Shown here in pieces: positions 1 through 10,514 of a stretch of 64,000 bases of DNA. The notes beneath the pieces were generated by a model that made no database searches, was not told the origin of the DNA, and saw nothing but the letters and a program-made list of their open reading frames with translations. The position numbers were made by a program, and so were the translations under genes. Within the stretch, counting starts at the first letter, position 1, and each line of letters starts with the position of its first letter. This stretch comes from Adiantum capillus-veneris. Lineage: Eukaryota; Streptophyta; Polypodiopsida; Polypodiales; Pteridaceae. The stretch is taken from the NCBI GenBank assembly GCA_014529385.2, contig CM043947.1, positions 119,007,873 through 119,071,872 of the forward strand, given 5' to 3'.

Positions 1-910
1 AACGCTAATGCAGACACAAATGGACTAGCCACAGTCTTAGAAAGGGCTCTTCCGGTCTGAGTCTCAAAAGCAGCCGGGAAAAATAGTCAAAAATGGCTCC
101 ACACGTAGTACGGTGGGCAGTGTCCACAAATCAACGTACATGAGTAAAACCACACTCAAACAGGTGCCAAGAACTACTGCATGCAGTGAAAGTGATCCCT
201 GCGGGGATATCTACTCTCAAAAGAGCTCAGTAGCACTAGGTGTGCTCACAACAAAATGCATCTGTCAACGCATGTGTCCGCAGAGAATCTGCTGGCAAAA
301 TGACTGCCAAATCGCCTGTGAAAGCGTTGTGTCTGGTAACCTGGAGAATGTGTGAGTGAATGGAGTGAAAAATCCCCCTGTAGCCTGTAACCTACGTGTC
401 GGTGTTGCTATGTGCCGATTTCTGCCGCCGGGCTGAAATATGCTAGTCGAATAGCCGCCAAAGGTGTCGTATCCGTAAATTGTGTCGTACAGTGCGATCG
501 GTGCGCTCGATGCTGATGGGCGGGTGTCACTCCTCTATGATAGAGGTACCTCACCCGCGCATGTCGCAAGCACGGTCGTCGATCGCGAGAACGCGCTCGT
601 CTAGGGAAATGCCCGGTGTCTGAGTCGGATGTCGAAGATCCGCCGCAATGAGTAGTGTCGAGCCGGTGCGCATGAGCGGTGTCGATGTCAATGTCGCCTT
701 TCGCCGCCGGGCGGATGTGGCTAGCCGAGTAGCCGTAAAACGTAAATGCTCGAAGCCGGTATCGAATAGTCAATGCCGAGTCGGATTGGTATCTATCGTC
801 ATAGATCTCGCTCGATCTGTCAAGATCGCTCTCAAGCTCGTCGGACTCTATGTCAATGCATGCCTTTTTGTTTTTGTTCGAGAAAGTGTCTTCCAATCCT
901 TAATCAAGCT

Positions 911-956
911 GTCTCTCTCTCTCTCACTCACTCTCTCTCTCTCTCTCTCTTTCTCG
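911..956. repeat. (CT)n microsatellite
   Basis: A CT dinucleotide run interrupted by two CTCA steps. It makes serine/leucine-rich shadow frames on the plus strand and RE-rich frames on the minus strand, which are not genes. Confidence 0.9.
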
Positions 957-1451
957 CTCGGTGTCTCTTTATCTCCAAGCTCGGGGAGTCGGGGTTTGAG
1001 GGTCGAGGGTCTTTGGCAAGAACAGACCCTTGCACACAATCAAAATTGCGTAGTCACTTGAATAAAAATTTTCAATTTACTGTCGAAAAATTGAAAGTTG
1101 CAGTTCTGACGAGAGGGGAGGGGTGTGTTGTCGGCTTCTTGCAAAGCTCATGGCCCATCTTGCCCTCCAATGCTCCTTGCTCGTCTCACTGCTGCCTGGT
1201 TCTACTATGGCCACAGGAGGCTCCATTTGCTGCTCGGCAATTTCAATCGACTGCTCATGAGTTCATGCCCTTGCTATGTAGCCGGCTGCTGCTCAACAGA
1301 GCCCCCAATTGAGTTTACCTGCTCGGGTTTATTGCCCCTGTTTGCACACGATTGGTGTTGCCCGACTGCTCCAATTTTCCCCTTGGATTTACTCTGCCTG
1401 CAACTGTGCTCCTCAATTGCGCCTATCCGACTGCTCCAATTGCCCTACTGC

Positions 1452-1453
<2 letters not shown>

Positions 1454-1501
<48 letters not shown>
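1454..1501. repeat. (TG)n microsatellite
   Basis: An uninterrupted TG run of about 24 units, the cause of the CVCVCV shadow frames. A second short TG run and a run of C residues follow at about 1566-1606. Confidence 0.95.
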
Positions 1502-1505
<4 letters not shown>

Positions 1506-2122
1506 GTCACCACACAAGCTTGCTCAACACGAGACTCTCCGTCTTGATGGAAATCAAGTGTGAGAGTGTGTGTGTGTGTGTGCTCCAAGCTCTGCCCCCC
1601 CCCCCGACCTCTATCTCGTCATGTTGCTATACCCTGACTGCCTAAACTGCCTTCCAATGTCGATAGTTGCAAGCTCGATGTTGCCTCGAAATTGCACCTG
1701 ATCATGCCCTTCACAGTAAATCTTTGGAGGGTTCCCTTTGCTTGGCTTTCTTTGTTGCCTTCTCAGGTCTTTGTCCACAAGCTCCAAATTGCTAAAATCT
1801 TTGTTGCTACCCGTGAGCAGAGTTGAGTGTGAGTTTGTATGTTCAATTGCTTTGCCAAGCCCCCCTTGCTTGCACTCAAAAAGGGGCCCTGCTATGTCTG
1901 TAGAAGCCAAAAAAAAACTTGCAAGATGCCCCTGGAATCTCCAAGATCTCCCTCTCCGAGAGAGGGGCTGCGCATATCGAGAATTTGAGTGCTCCAATCT
2001 ATGTCGATATGCTGCCACTTCGAAGCTCAAGGATGAGCTCCGAGCTCCGCCATAGCCAACGAGCTCTGTCGCTTTTGAGTCGGTCGTCGAAGATCAGTTG
2101 CGCGCGCGGTTCACCACCGAAG

Positions 2123-2134
2123 CTTTGATACCAA
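2123..2134 (-). other. Primer-binding site, tRNA-iMet type
   Basis: Read on the minus strand this is TTGGTATCAAAG, one base from the TGGTATCAGAGC primer site typical of plant Ty1/copia elements. It sits directly inside the LTR at 2136-2341. This fixes the orientation of the element as minus. Confidence 0.75.
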
Positions 2135-2135
2135 T

Positions 2136-2341
2136 TGTTGTGTGTGGGACACCTGTACAGAGTGTGTGCAAGAGATTGGAAGAAGAGAATGGGGAAGGGG
2201 ATGATGCACAGACAGCCTGTGTTTGGGTTAGCGGAGAAGAAAGAGAAGAGTCAACTCTCTCTCTTTTTCTCCCTATATTGATTAGGAGAAATCAAGTGTA
2301 CAAGGGTGGTTTCCCATGGACACCTGGCCTACACCCCAACA
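2136..2341 (-). mobile_element. Short LTR of a minus-oriented copia-type or TRIM-like element
   Basis: On the minus strand the 206-bp block begins TGTTGG and ends CAACA, the usual TG...CA inverted ends of an LTR, and is followed at once by a copia-type primer site. The short length suits copia or a terminal-repeat retrotransposon in miniature. No second LTR copy is present to the left within the window, so the element is truncated or runs past the edge. The ends come from the primer site and terminal dinucleotides, not from an LTR pair. Confidence 0.6.
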
Positions 2342-2399
2342 TATATAATAGCTTTATTTATGCAATCATTTTAGTAAACCTGCTACCCTGCTCAGCTAC

Positions 2400-3250
2400 A
2401 GTGCGAATAGATCCATTAGAAGCCTGTAGTGGCTCATCTTCTTGATAGACTTTTTAGGAACATCCCATGCCAAGGTCAGTAGCTTGTAAAATTTTTGTTG
2501 TACAGTCTAGCTCTTCACTAGAACCATTATCCGAGGTAACTTCCATGCGAGCAATCTTTGAAAAAAAATCGTATATTTGTGTTTCAGCATTAATTTCATT
2601 ATTTACCTTTGCTAGGTTGCTCAAAATATGGTCCTTTAAAGTTGAATATGCTACTTCCGAAGCTGTATTTGCCTTGGCTTTACTTCTTGCAGAAATATGG
2701 TCCCAAAATTGATCATAATTAAGGAACTACATCTGATCCCCTTCTTCTTTATAGAAAACAATCTGGCTTTGTTCGTTAATCTCTTTCATTGCCAACTCGA
2801 TAATCTTTGAGCTTTTGTGAACAAACCCATCTGCAAAATAGTCCCACTGCGTGGGATATGTTTCTGCCAGTTCTCTAACCTTATATTTAATTTGGAGGTT
2901 ACAACTTCTTCAAAGGTCGAAATCATCCAATCTTATGGAATTCCTCGATTCTTCATCTCCGCTTTATAGCATGCAAGGAGTCCATCTGGATCATGTCCTT
3001 GAAACATTCCACATTGTTCATGTACGGCATCAAGTGCCATCTCCACTACATCATCGATATTATCTTCATAGCTTTTACTTCTTGCAAACATCCCTAAACT
3101 AAGCCCAACATTTTTGGCAGATCTGCTGCTTCTAGATTTTTTTCAAATCTATTGAAATTGTAAGTTTCAATAAACTGCATCAACTCTTCTGGAATCTCCA
3201 TCTTTACCTCCCACCCCGGCTCGTTTTGCATCGAGCTCACCAAGAATGTC
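2400..3250 (-). pseudogene. Broken reading frame, family not recognised
   Basis: On the minus strand a protein-like stretch can be followed from about 3245 to 2400 across one frame change near 3094 and nonsense codons near 2936 and 2725. Readable pieces include MEIPEELMQFIETYNFNRF, GMFARSKSYEDNIDDVVE, CGMFQGHDPDGLLACYKAEM, and, after the stops, a hydrophilic helical segment with FSKIARMEVTSDNGSSEELD. The composition looks like a real soluble protein rather than random translation. I do not recognise the family. It lies between a copia-type LTR and a duplicated block, so it may be a transposon accessory gene or a captured fragment. The first duplicated block at 3156-3297 covers its N-terminal part. 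Confidence 0.45.
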
Positions 3251-3439
3251 GAGGGATGTTCACCAAGAATGTCGGGTTCACCAAGAATGCACGAGGCAAT
3301 TGTAATTTTCAATAAACTACATCAACTCTTCTGGAATCTCCATCTTTACCTCCCACCCCGGCTCGTTTTGCATCGGGTTCACCAAGAATGTCGGGGGATG
3401 TTCACCAAGAATGTCGGGTTCACCAAGAATGCACGGGGC
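3156..3439. repeat. Tandem duplication, two 142-bp units
   Basis: Units 3156-3297 and 3298-3439 are almost identical. Each starts AATTGTAA and ends GCACGAGGC or GCACGGGGC. Each unit also holds a smaller internal repeat, TTCACCAAGAATG, present two or three times. The copies differ at only a few positions, so the duplication looks fairly recent. Confidence 0.9.
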
Positions 3440-4102
3440 CTCTGGCTGTGAGAGGTGCGAGGAAGAGAGTTGCAGCAGACACAATTAATGGAGACAGAGC
3501 TTAAAACAAATAGCTTGATCCAGATTCTGAAGCTTGATAACTCAAACAAATAATCAACAGTATCCCTGCTTAATCAAATGTGAATGGAGGAGTTTTATGC
3601 TCCTTGCAAGAGTTGCCTTAATCTAGGTGTTAATTAAGAAATCAAACTTCAGTAATGATTATAATGTCTAGTCCAATGATAACAGTACCAAATAAGATCC
3701 TTTGCCTTAATTGGTCTGCCAAACTGGCCCTAATCTTCTTCGTTTTCCCTCTGCTTCTTCAAGGTCGAGAGAAAACTAGAGTGAATGGTTATGGCTTAAT
3801 TTGAGTGGGCTATGGAGTTTATCTTCGGCTTCAAATGGGCTTAGGAGGGTTTGATTACAATTGGTTTAGCAAGGGTTGGATTAGAGTGGCTTAGGATATG
3901 ATTTGAATGGACATGGAGATTTAGATTAAGGTTAAGGTTGGAAAAAGAAGGTTTGGATTAAGGTTGCATGCTTCAAATTACCATGGTTATGGGGCTTGCT
4001 TAACAATAGGATTAGGTGGATTATGATGGGCTTAGGAGTTTAGGATAGAGATGGCTTAGGAGTTTAGCTTAGAGCTTAAGCGGTTTATGAAGCTTTGGTT
4101 TT
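3440..4102. other. Unassigned, degenerate GCTTAGG-rich stretch
   Basis: No coding frame was seen. From about 3790 to 4090 the sequence is built of degenerate purine-rich steps around GGCTTAGGAGTTTAG and GGTTTGGATTA, suggesting slipped low-complexity DNA. It ends where an LTR-like start, TGTTAGCAAAGCTAACG, appears at 4103. Confidence 0.5.
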
Positions 4103-5578
4103 GTTAGCAAAGCTAACGCGGACACCAGTGGGTAAGCTCAAAGACACTTCGAGGTAAAAATTTCAAGAGTTGGCCAAAACTCAGATTATTTACTTTTTCT
4201 TGACATTTTAGGCCAAATTAAGTTTTGACTTGATTCATAGGCTCAAAATACATCATGTAAAGACTGTCTCTGAGAAAATTGCAAAAAAGTGCTCATTTCA
4301 AGCCTAAAGTTAATAATCGTGATTATTAACTTTCTGCTCTAAATTGGCTAAGGTTCATACCATTGACTCATTGCATGTGTACAAACAACTTTTGAAAAGG
4401 CCCAAAAGATTTGGATCACTAAACTAGCAACAATTTGGTAAAAACTAAAGTTTGTACTGACTTTTTGAATCTTGAGTATAAATTTGGAAAAAAATTATCC
4501 AAACTTGTTGAAAATTGTTTCATAGGCTTATGTTGATGTGATAAACATGTGTATGCGCTCAGTTGACCAAAAATTTGCAAAAACTTGTCAGAAGTAAATA
4601 ATCGCAATTATTTACATCTCCCCTATTTTTTGACTTTTTTGACCAAATCTGCATACCACTAGCTTCACCATGTTGTAATAAGCCCACAAACCAAATTTGG
4701 TAAGATTTGGCCTACTCGAGTGAAATTTGTGACTAAAATTGCAAAGTTAGTTTGTGGACAAATAATTGATGACGATTTGACCAAAATTTGTCCAAACTTG
4801 ATGAAAATTGGCTAGCGACCTTAACTTAAGGTGCTTAACAGATCTGTGTCAAATTTGGGGCAAAAACTTGCAAAAATATAGCTGAAGTAAATACTCGCAA
4901 TTATTTACATCTGCTTCAAAAATGATGATTTTGCAAATTTGAGTATACCACCAGGTCAAGCACATCAAGTAGGCCTCACAAATCAATTTTGGTGGAATTT
5001 GGATCCCAAAAGTGATACTTAAGCAAGATTCTCGAAATCAGAGTCTGCGGACACCAAAAAGTTGATAAACTTGATCAGAATTGGTCCAAACTTGTTGATA
5101 TTTGCCAGGGAGTTGTCAAACCTATCAAAAAAGTGCAAAAACTGACAAAAGTAAATAATCACGATTATTTACTTATGCTATCTAGAGACATCAATTTTTA
5201 CTTTTGAGCTTATGCAGTGTTAAACCAACATAATATAAAGCCACAAGGCAATTTTGGGTTCAATCAGATCAAAATTGGTACAGATAGACTCAATTTCTAG
5301 ATTGCAAATCAAACCTTTGAATTCTGCTAAAGTCGAATCTGAAAGTCAAATTTTGACTCCCATAGCTCGATTTGAAGTGATACACAAAGACCAACCACGA
5401 GAGTTCTCAAGAGCTCTAGTGTCTTTATAGAAGAATAGCTAACTTGATTAAATTTGTACACGATTCAGGTTGCAGACGAGGAATGCGTGGCTTGACAAAA
5501 AGTTACAATTGAATCGAGTGGAAATTGACGACAAGTCAATCCAAAGGTGAGTACTCTATACAGGGCTTCATAAGTCTA
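4103..5578 (+). repeat. Gypsy leader with four 22-bp palindromes at about 280-bp spacing
   Basis: The block opens with TGTTAGCAAAGCTAACGCGG, closely matching the LTR start at 24873. Near-palindromes of 22 bp (core AATAATCGCGATTATT or one to two changes from it, flanked by GT...AC) sit at 4309, 4594, 4887 and 5151. The spacings of 285, 293 and 264 bp suggest an old tandem array whose units have diverged apart from the palindrome. The intervening DNA is rich in the trinucleotide-like phrase CAAAATTTG. A splice-donor-like AAAGGTGAGTA at about 5546 precedes the gag start. A sister array lies at 18398-18995. Confidence 0.65.
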
Positions 5579-5579
5579 T

Positions 5580-7060
5580 ATGAACCTTAGATCTGGTCGT
5601 GTACTAGGAAATCAGGGCATACTCGGAGAGACCTCCAGTAGAGTATCTACCGAAGAAAGCATGAATCAAGGCAATTCCTTGCACACAATTCTTGAAGAAG
5701 TTGCAGACACTTTTTCAGATTCAACATCCGAAATTTCTTCTTACTCGACTCACTCAGAAACCGGAACGACAGTGCGCTATAAGTATATACTATCTTTTTA
5801 CAAGACTAAACGTCATGGAGCCCAAGTTTACTTGGACCCTAACAAGGAGTATGCTATTCGCATTGATGACCATGGTATTGAGTTCGAAGAAGAGGTTAGG
5901 GCAAACAAACAAGGAAAAATGTAAATGGATAAAAACGGAACTCAGTATTTATAGGTCAAAAACCCTGACGTGATTGGCAAATGGGGGTTAGAAGTAAACA
6001 CTATAATCCTACATATGTCATCAAAAGAAGGACCACCAACTTTAGAATTCGAGGGATACGATCAAGTAGACTTGAAGCCTTTGAAACGACTTAGTACAGA
6101 TAATCCTAGGATCAAAGTCTATTGTTGGGAAGATAGAAACATAAAATATCTTTCATGGACTTCTCATGCCAAACCAAGACAATTAACGGCCATGAAGATC
6201 ATCTATATCTTCAAGATCAAAGATAAGGGATCAGCAGACCTACCAACCTACCTGTTTAGGGATTTTTATAACAACTTTGTTATGATGACTACTGAGGAGG
6301 TAGAACAAACCAAATACCAAGGGTATTCCATACGAGATTGGATATTGGGGCAAGGACCAGAAACAATTCCAAGGGATGAACACCGTGAGAGATCATCTGA
6401 GAGTAATGTGAAGAAACCAAAAACCACCTCATCACGTAGAAAACCGGGTGACACTAAGGCCAGTCCAGGGCTACATGAGTCACTATTTCCAACAGACTTG
6501 TTTGAAGGACTTGGAACAGGACCAACTCCCACAAGACCTGGAGTTGAACCAAATAGACGCATCAGACCAGCTGATTTTCAAAAATGGGTTAGAAAATACA
6601 GTGGATCAGGGGATCCATATGACCACTTAGCAAGCTTTAATCAAGTGCTAAGAGCAGAGCGTATATTCAATTTTCATACTCAATTCGAGGGGTTTAGAAT
6701 GGCATTAGAAGGAAAAGCTTTGACATGGTTCCAAAACATTCCACCAAGGTCAATCATGGACTTGAACACATTAGCTCAAGGATTTGTAGCTTCTTGTTCC
6801 AAAATAGGGATTAAACATAATACGGTAGCTCAAATCTATAGCTTTAAATAGAAACATGGTGAGTCTGTTAGGGATTGTGAAACAATACATTGGCAGATGC
6901 CCAGAGATGGAGATACATGCAGAAGAACGACTTGTATGATTTTTTCTGGAAGGATTGCTAAACAAAGAACTTCATGCTATACTCTATAGTAAAAAGCATA
7001 CAACCCTAGAAGCGTGTGTGCCTGATGCGATTGACCTAGGAGACAATTTGCACAATCTTC
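5580..7060 (+). pseudogene. gag: Ty3/gypsy Gag (element A), broken
   Basis: Gag is the capsid protein of the retrotransposon particle. The frame starts at an ATG (MNLRSGRVLG) and is followed in one frame to 6851 through two in-frame stops near 5922 and 5952. It then continues past another stop (SFK*KHGES) and a frame change to about 7060. The conserved gag domain is clear at about 6560-7050: GDPYDHLASFNQ, FEGFRMALEGKALTWFQN, then LNKELHAILYS. The 5' third is hydrophilic and of unknown role. No CCHC zinc knuckle is found, because a deletion near 7065-7085 joins Gag straight to the middle of reverse transcriptase. Confidence 0.85.
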
Positions 7061-7065
7061 AACGA

Positions 7066-8274
7066 AGAAGATGTCCCAAGAAATGTAGACTTTATAGGAT
7101 GTGCTTAAATCCTGAAAAGTGCATATTCATGGAAAGACAAGGAAAAGATCTTGGACATATAGTGTCTAAAAATGGCATAGCTACTGATATTGGGAAGATT
7201 CATGTCATTGCTTATTTGCCTAGACCAACAACAGTCAAGGGGGTACAAGCCTTCATGGGACATTGTGGATATTACTGATGGTTCATCTACATGTATGCTA
7301 TAATTGCAAAACCCATGTATAGCTTGATTACGCACTTTGAATGGACCGAGGTATGTGAAGAATCCTTCATGAATCTTAAGAAACTTCTCACATCAGCTCC
7401 AATATTGAAAGCACCAGATTGGGATAAAGTATTCAACGTACATGTAGATGCTTCTAATTTTGCTATCGGTTGTATACTAGCTCAACCAGGAGATGGGAAA
7501 ATTGACTTTCCTATTTCTTATGCTAGCCGACAATTGAACATGGCAGAAAAGAATTACACCACCACCAAAAGAGAAGGACTAGGAATGATCTATGCCGTTG
7601 AAAAGTATAGACATTACCTATCAGCCAACAAGTTTGTGTTCTTTGTGGACCACCAAGCTTTGTTGTATTTGGTCCACAAGCCATGCAACACAGGGAGAAT
7701 AGTGAGATGGTTCATCATTCTTCTCAAATTTGATTTCACTGTGGTTGTAAAAAAAGGCACTACACATCAACGAGCAGATCATTTGTCAAGGATTGTTTCA
7801 GGGGAATCACCTAAAGGGGTAGACAATGATCTACCAGATGCCTATTTATTCTCCGTAGAAATGATACCTAGATGGTCGAAAAACATTGTGTCATTGATGA
7901 CAATAGCTCAAGTGGATTCACAAACACCACTTCCTATCACAATCGATTTAATCGAGCAATCGGCTATGTATCAATTACTAGCTGGACGGCTAAACAAAAG
8001 AAATCAGGACGAGATATTGCTTTTATGCATTAACCCTGAAGAAAAAGAACAATGCCTAAGTCAAGCACATGTTACCATAGTAGGGCTTCACTTTGCGGAA
8101 GACCAAACTATGCAACGAATTGTGAGACTTGGAGTATTTTGGCCGACTATGAGGAGAGATGTTAGATCTTTTGTAAAAGATTGCCCTCAATGTAAAAAAC
8201 AAACACCCATTCCTCATGTAACATTGTTTCAAATGTCACATGTTCCTAAGTGGAGTAATTATCTGGTTACTTAG
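7066..8274 (+). pseudogene. pol: Ty3/gypsy pol fragment: RT C-terminus, RNase H, first H2C2 module
   Basis: The first readable RT part is RLYRMCLNPEKCIFM, then LGHIVSKNGIATD, so the fingers and the palm with the YxDD site are gone. A stop near 7276 separates this from RNase H (7291 onward), which shows FNVHVDASNFAIG, YASRQLN, NYTTTKREGLGMIYAVEKYRHYL and FVDHQALLYL. The frame then runs into an integrase-type zinc module: AHVTIVGLHF, FWPTMRRDV and CPQCKK, an HHCC pattern. A stop at 8272-8274 ends it, and a second, different HHCC module follows. Protease is absent upstream of RT in this copy. Function is lost. Confidence 0.9.
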
Positions 8275-8354
8275 TTATTAAGTTGAACATTTCCTGAGGA
8301 TATGAGTAAACGCCGTCAAAGAGCAATTGAAACTATGCTCTTATTGGGAACCAA

Positions 8355-9127
8355 TTGTATCAGAGAGGTAAAGATCAACATCTACGTCTTTGTGCAAATG
8401 AAAACGCGTATATTTTGATTATAGAACAAGCACATGCTCGATTAGCTGGAGGTCACTTTTCTAGTGAGACCACCGCAAGAGCGATCTTGATGGTAGGCAT
8501 ATGGTGGCCAACACTTTTTGCAGATGCTAAAGAATATGTTCGAAGGTGTGATGCTTGTTAACGAGCAAAAATGCCAACACAAGTAGATAGCATGCCCTTA
8601 AGACCAATGATGGGGGCTAGAGCCTTCGCAAAATGGGGTATAGATTTTTTTGGATCAATACAACCACCTGTTTATAGAACCCAAGCTCAATATTCTATTG
8701 TAGCTATGGACTATCTGACCAAGTGGGCCGAGGCTAAAGAAACTCAAAAGAATGATGCCATAACTATTGCTACATTCTTATATGAGTATGTATTCATGAG
8801 ATATTGACTACCAATAGAGATTGTCAGTGATCGGGGAACTCATTTCCTCAATGAGGTAATAGAGTATTTGCTTAATGAGTTTTATGGTCATCCATAACAA
8901 ATCAGCTCCCTATCACCCACAAGCAAACGAACAAGCTGAGCATATGAATAGAATTCTTAGCTCGGTGCTGACTAAAGTGGTTAGTTCAGGAAGGACAGAC
9001 TGGAAAATGAATCTCCATGCTGCTCTATGGGCTTATTGAGCTTCATTCAAAACAGCTCTAAATGCTACACCCTTTAACCTTGTTTATGGTCTTGATGCCA
9101 TACTGCCAATAGAATTTCTATTGCCGA
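8355..9127 (+). pseudogene. pol: Ty3/gypsy pol fragment: second H2C2 module and integrase core
   Basis: Integrase inserts the cDNA into the genome. A second zinc module reads AHARLAGGHF, WWPTLFADA and CDAC; the next codon is TAA before RAKMPTQVD, probably from CAA. The catalytic core follows: WGIDFFG (first Asp), DYLTKWAEA, then after a TGA at 8805 IEIVSDRGTHFLNE (second Asp), and after a frame change PYHPQANEQAEHMNRIL (Glu). A further TGA interrupts LWAY/ASFKTALNATPF. The frame ends at IEFLLP because a second LTR element inserted at 9128. The same protein resumes at 15312 beyond it. Confidence 0.9.
9123..9127. repeat. Target-site duplication GCCGA (left)
   Basis: GCCGA precedes the left LTR end (TGTTGGGG at 9128) and recurs at 15312-15316 directly after the right LTR end (GTTAACA at 15311). 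A five-base duplication is what LTR retrotransposon integrase makes, so 9128-15311 inserted as one unit. Confidence 0.95.
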
Positions 9128-10499
9128 TGTTGGGGGTCCCATCGTTGCAATAGCTCCCATGACCAACAAAATTATCAATCCGGAGGGATGAGCTACCCGG
9201 CTAGGGCATGGAAAAACTCACACGGTTAGTGAGCTAATTGTGGCAACATAAATGGTTAACTCTACGAGGTGAGCTTCTCGGCCTATGGAGAAGCTAAGCC
9301 GCAATGAAGGGCAATCTCCATATCCATTTCTTTTCACCTCTAATCAACCCAATCACACACACTACGCTTGCAAGACACACACAACACTAATCCTATCATG
9401 CAACACATTAACCACAAGCACACACACATAGGTCTATCGAGCACCACACTCCAATCAAACCTACATGCACACACAAGCAAAAGAGGACAATCACACAAGA
9501 TTAGAGAGGGATTAACCACTAATTAGTTAATATCTAGTTAATCTAAGCATCATAGGCAATCATAAGAAGTAAGAGAGAGGCATAGTGAGAGAGAATGAAT
9601 CATCGATTAGTGTTAATCAAGTTTCATGAGCAAGGCATTAGGGAAATTTTGGACTCACAAAGGGGCCTTATAAGGAGTTTGACTTTTTATCTCATGTTCA
9701 AAATGGGCGTGCGGTAAATTTTTGCAAACCAACTCTAAACTTGGCAGAGATTTGGCAGTTAGAATCTACTCTTCAAGCTCTTTGTATTGATATATAGCAC
9801 GCCATGAGATTCCTCATATTTTGAAAGATTCTATTTTTTATTCTCTTGTGATGTGACAACTCCGTCTAGAATCTAGAGAATAAAAAATAGAATCTTTCAA
9901 AATGTAAGGAGTCTCATGGCGTGCTATATATCAATAGAAAGAGTTTGAAGAGTAGATTCTAACTGCCAAATCTCCGTCAAGTTTAGAGTTGATTTGCAAA
10001 AATTTTACTGCACGTCCGTTTTGGACATAAGAGAGGAAGTCAAACTCCTTATAAGGCCCCTTTGTGAGTCCAAATTTTCCCTAATGAGAATCTCAAGGAC
10101 TCCATAGCCACACACCTCAAGAGCTCTCACAAAAGAGTGCTCTCAACAAATGACTTGAGAACCCTAATTTCTTTTACACACTGCCTTATATACCTAGGTT
10201 AAAAATATACAATGTCCAGGCGCCCAAGGCCTTTAGGGCTCACCACTTACTGAATCTGCAACCTAGGCACCGTAAGTGATCTATTCTTTACAACTTGGAA
10301 CTCCCATTGAGCCCGTAACACATTAGAAATATTACAATGGCTTGAAATAAATTGGGAATTCACAATACGTGACCATTTTGCGAAAACGTGAAAAATGTGT
10401 AATTCCAATCTTTACTGCTTCTTTGCATTCATCCTCGATGTGATTCGTACGTCTTTGGTCTTTAACAGCTTCTGTTAACTGATGTTGACTCAGTTAAAA
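9128..10499 (-). repeat. 3' LTR of the nested antisense element (with a MITE inside)
   Basis: It starts TGTTGGGGGTCCC and ends CTCAGTTAAAA (CA decayed to AA), aligning along its whole length with the LTR at 14393-15311. It is 1372 bp because a 451-bp foldback MITE sits at 9636-10086. Without that it is 921 bp, against 919 bp for its partner. Confidence 0.93.
9636..10086. mobile_element. Foldback MITE, 451 bp
   Basis: The block is absent from the partner LTR, where GAGCAAGG runs straight into AGAAGCTC. It begins CATTAGGGAAA and ends TTTCCCTAATG. The two arms are inverted repeats of about 210 bp almost to the centre (about 9854-9882), leaving a loop of roughly 28 bases. The arms hold matching phrases such as ACTCACAAAGGGGCC/GGCCCCTTTGTGAGT and AGAATCTACTCTTCAA/TTTGAAGAGTAGATTCT. 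No clear target duplication can be assigned, so the superfamily is unknown. It has no coding capacity. Confidence 0.9.
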
Positions 10500-10514
10500 T
10501 TTCCCCCTTCCTAT
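10500..10514 (-). other. Polypurine tract of the nested element
   Basis: On the minus strand ATAGGAAGGGGGAAA lies directly before the LTR start, as expected for second-strand priming. It agrees with the primer site at the other end. Confidence 0.75.

Larger units (their letters stand above)
1..2121. other. Unassigned repeat-like region, probably interior of a minus-oriented LTR element
   Basis: No convincing coding frame was found. Open frames here are short, overlap on both strands and run through simple repeats. On the minus strand this stretch lies directly inside the primer-binding side of the LTR at 2136-2341, so at least its right part is likely internal retroelement DNA. A short motif family recurs, with the phrase GCCGCCGGGC seen near 424 and 703, each followed by a CTAG-containing GTCGAATAGCCG or GCCGAGTAGCCG phrase. 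A CCTCTAT/ATAGAGG hairpin lies at about 533-547. Nothing else is assigned. Confidence 0.4.

Noticed and set aside
408-1312. Several overlapping open frames of 130-180 codons
   Set aside because: They overlap on both strands, pass through a CT microsatellite and show no domain.
4309-5172. CRISPR-like array because of regularly spaced palindromes
   Set aside because: The spacing is about 280 bp, the spacers are related low-complexity DNA, and the context is a eukaryotic retroelement leader.
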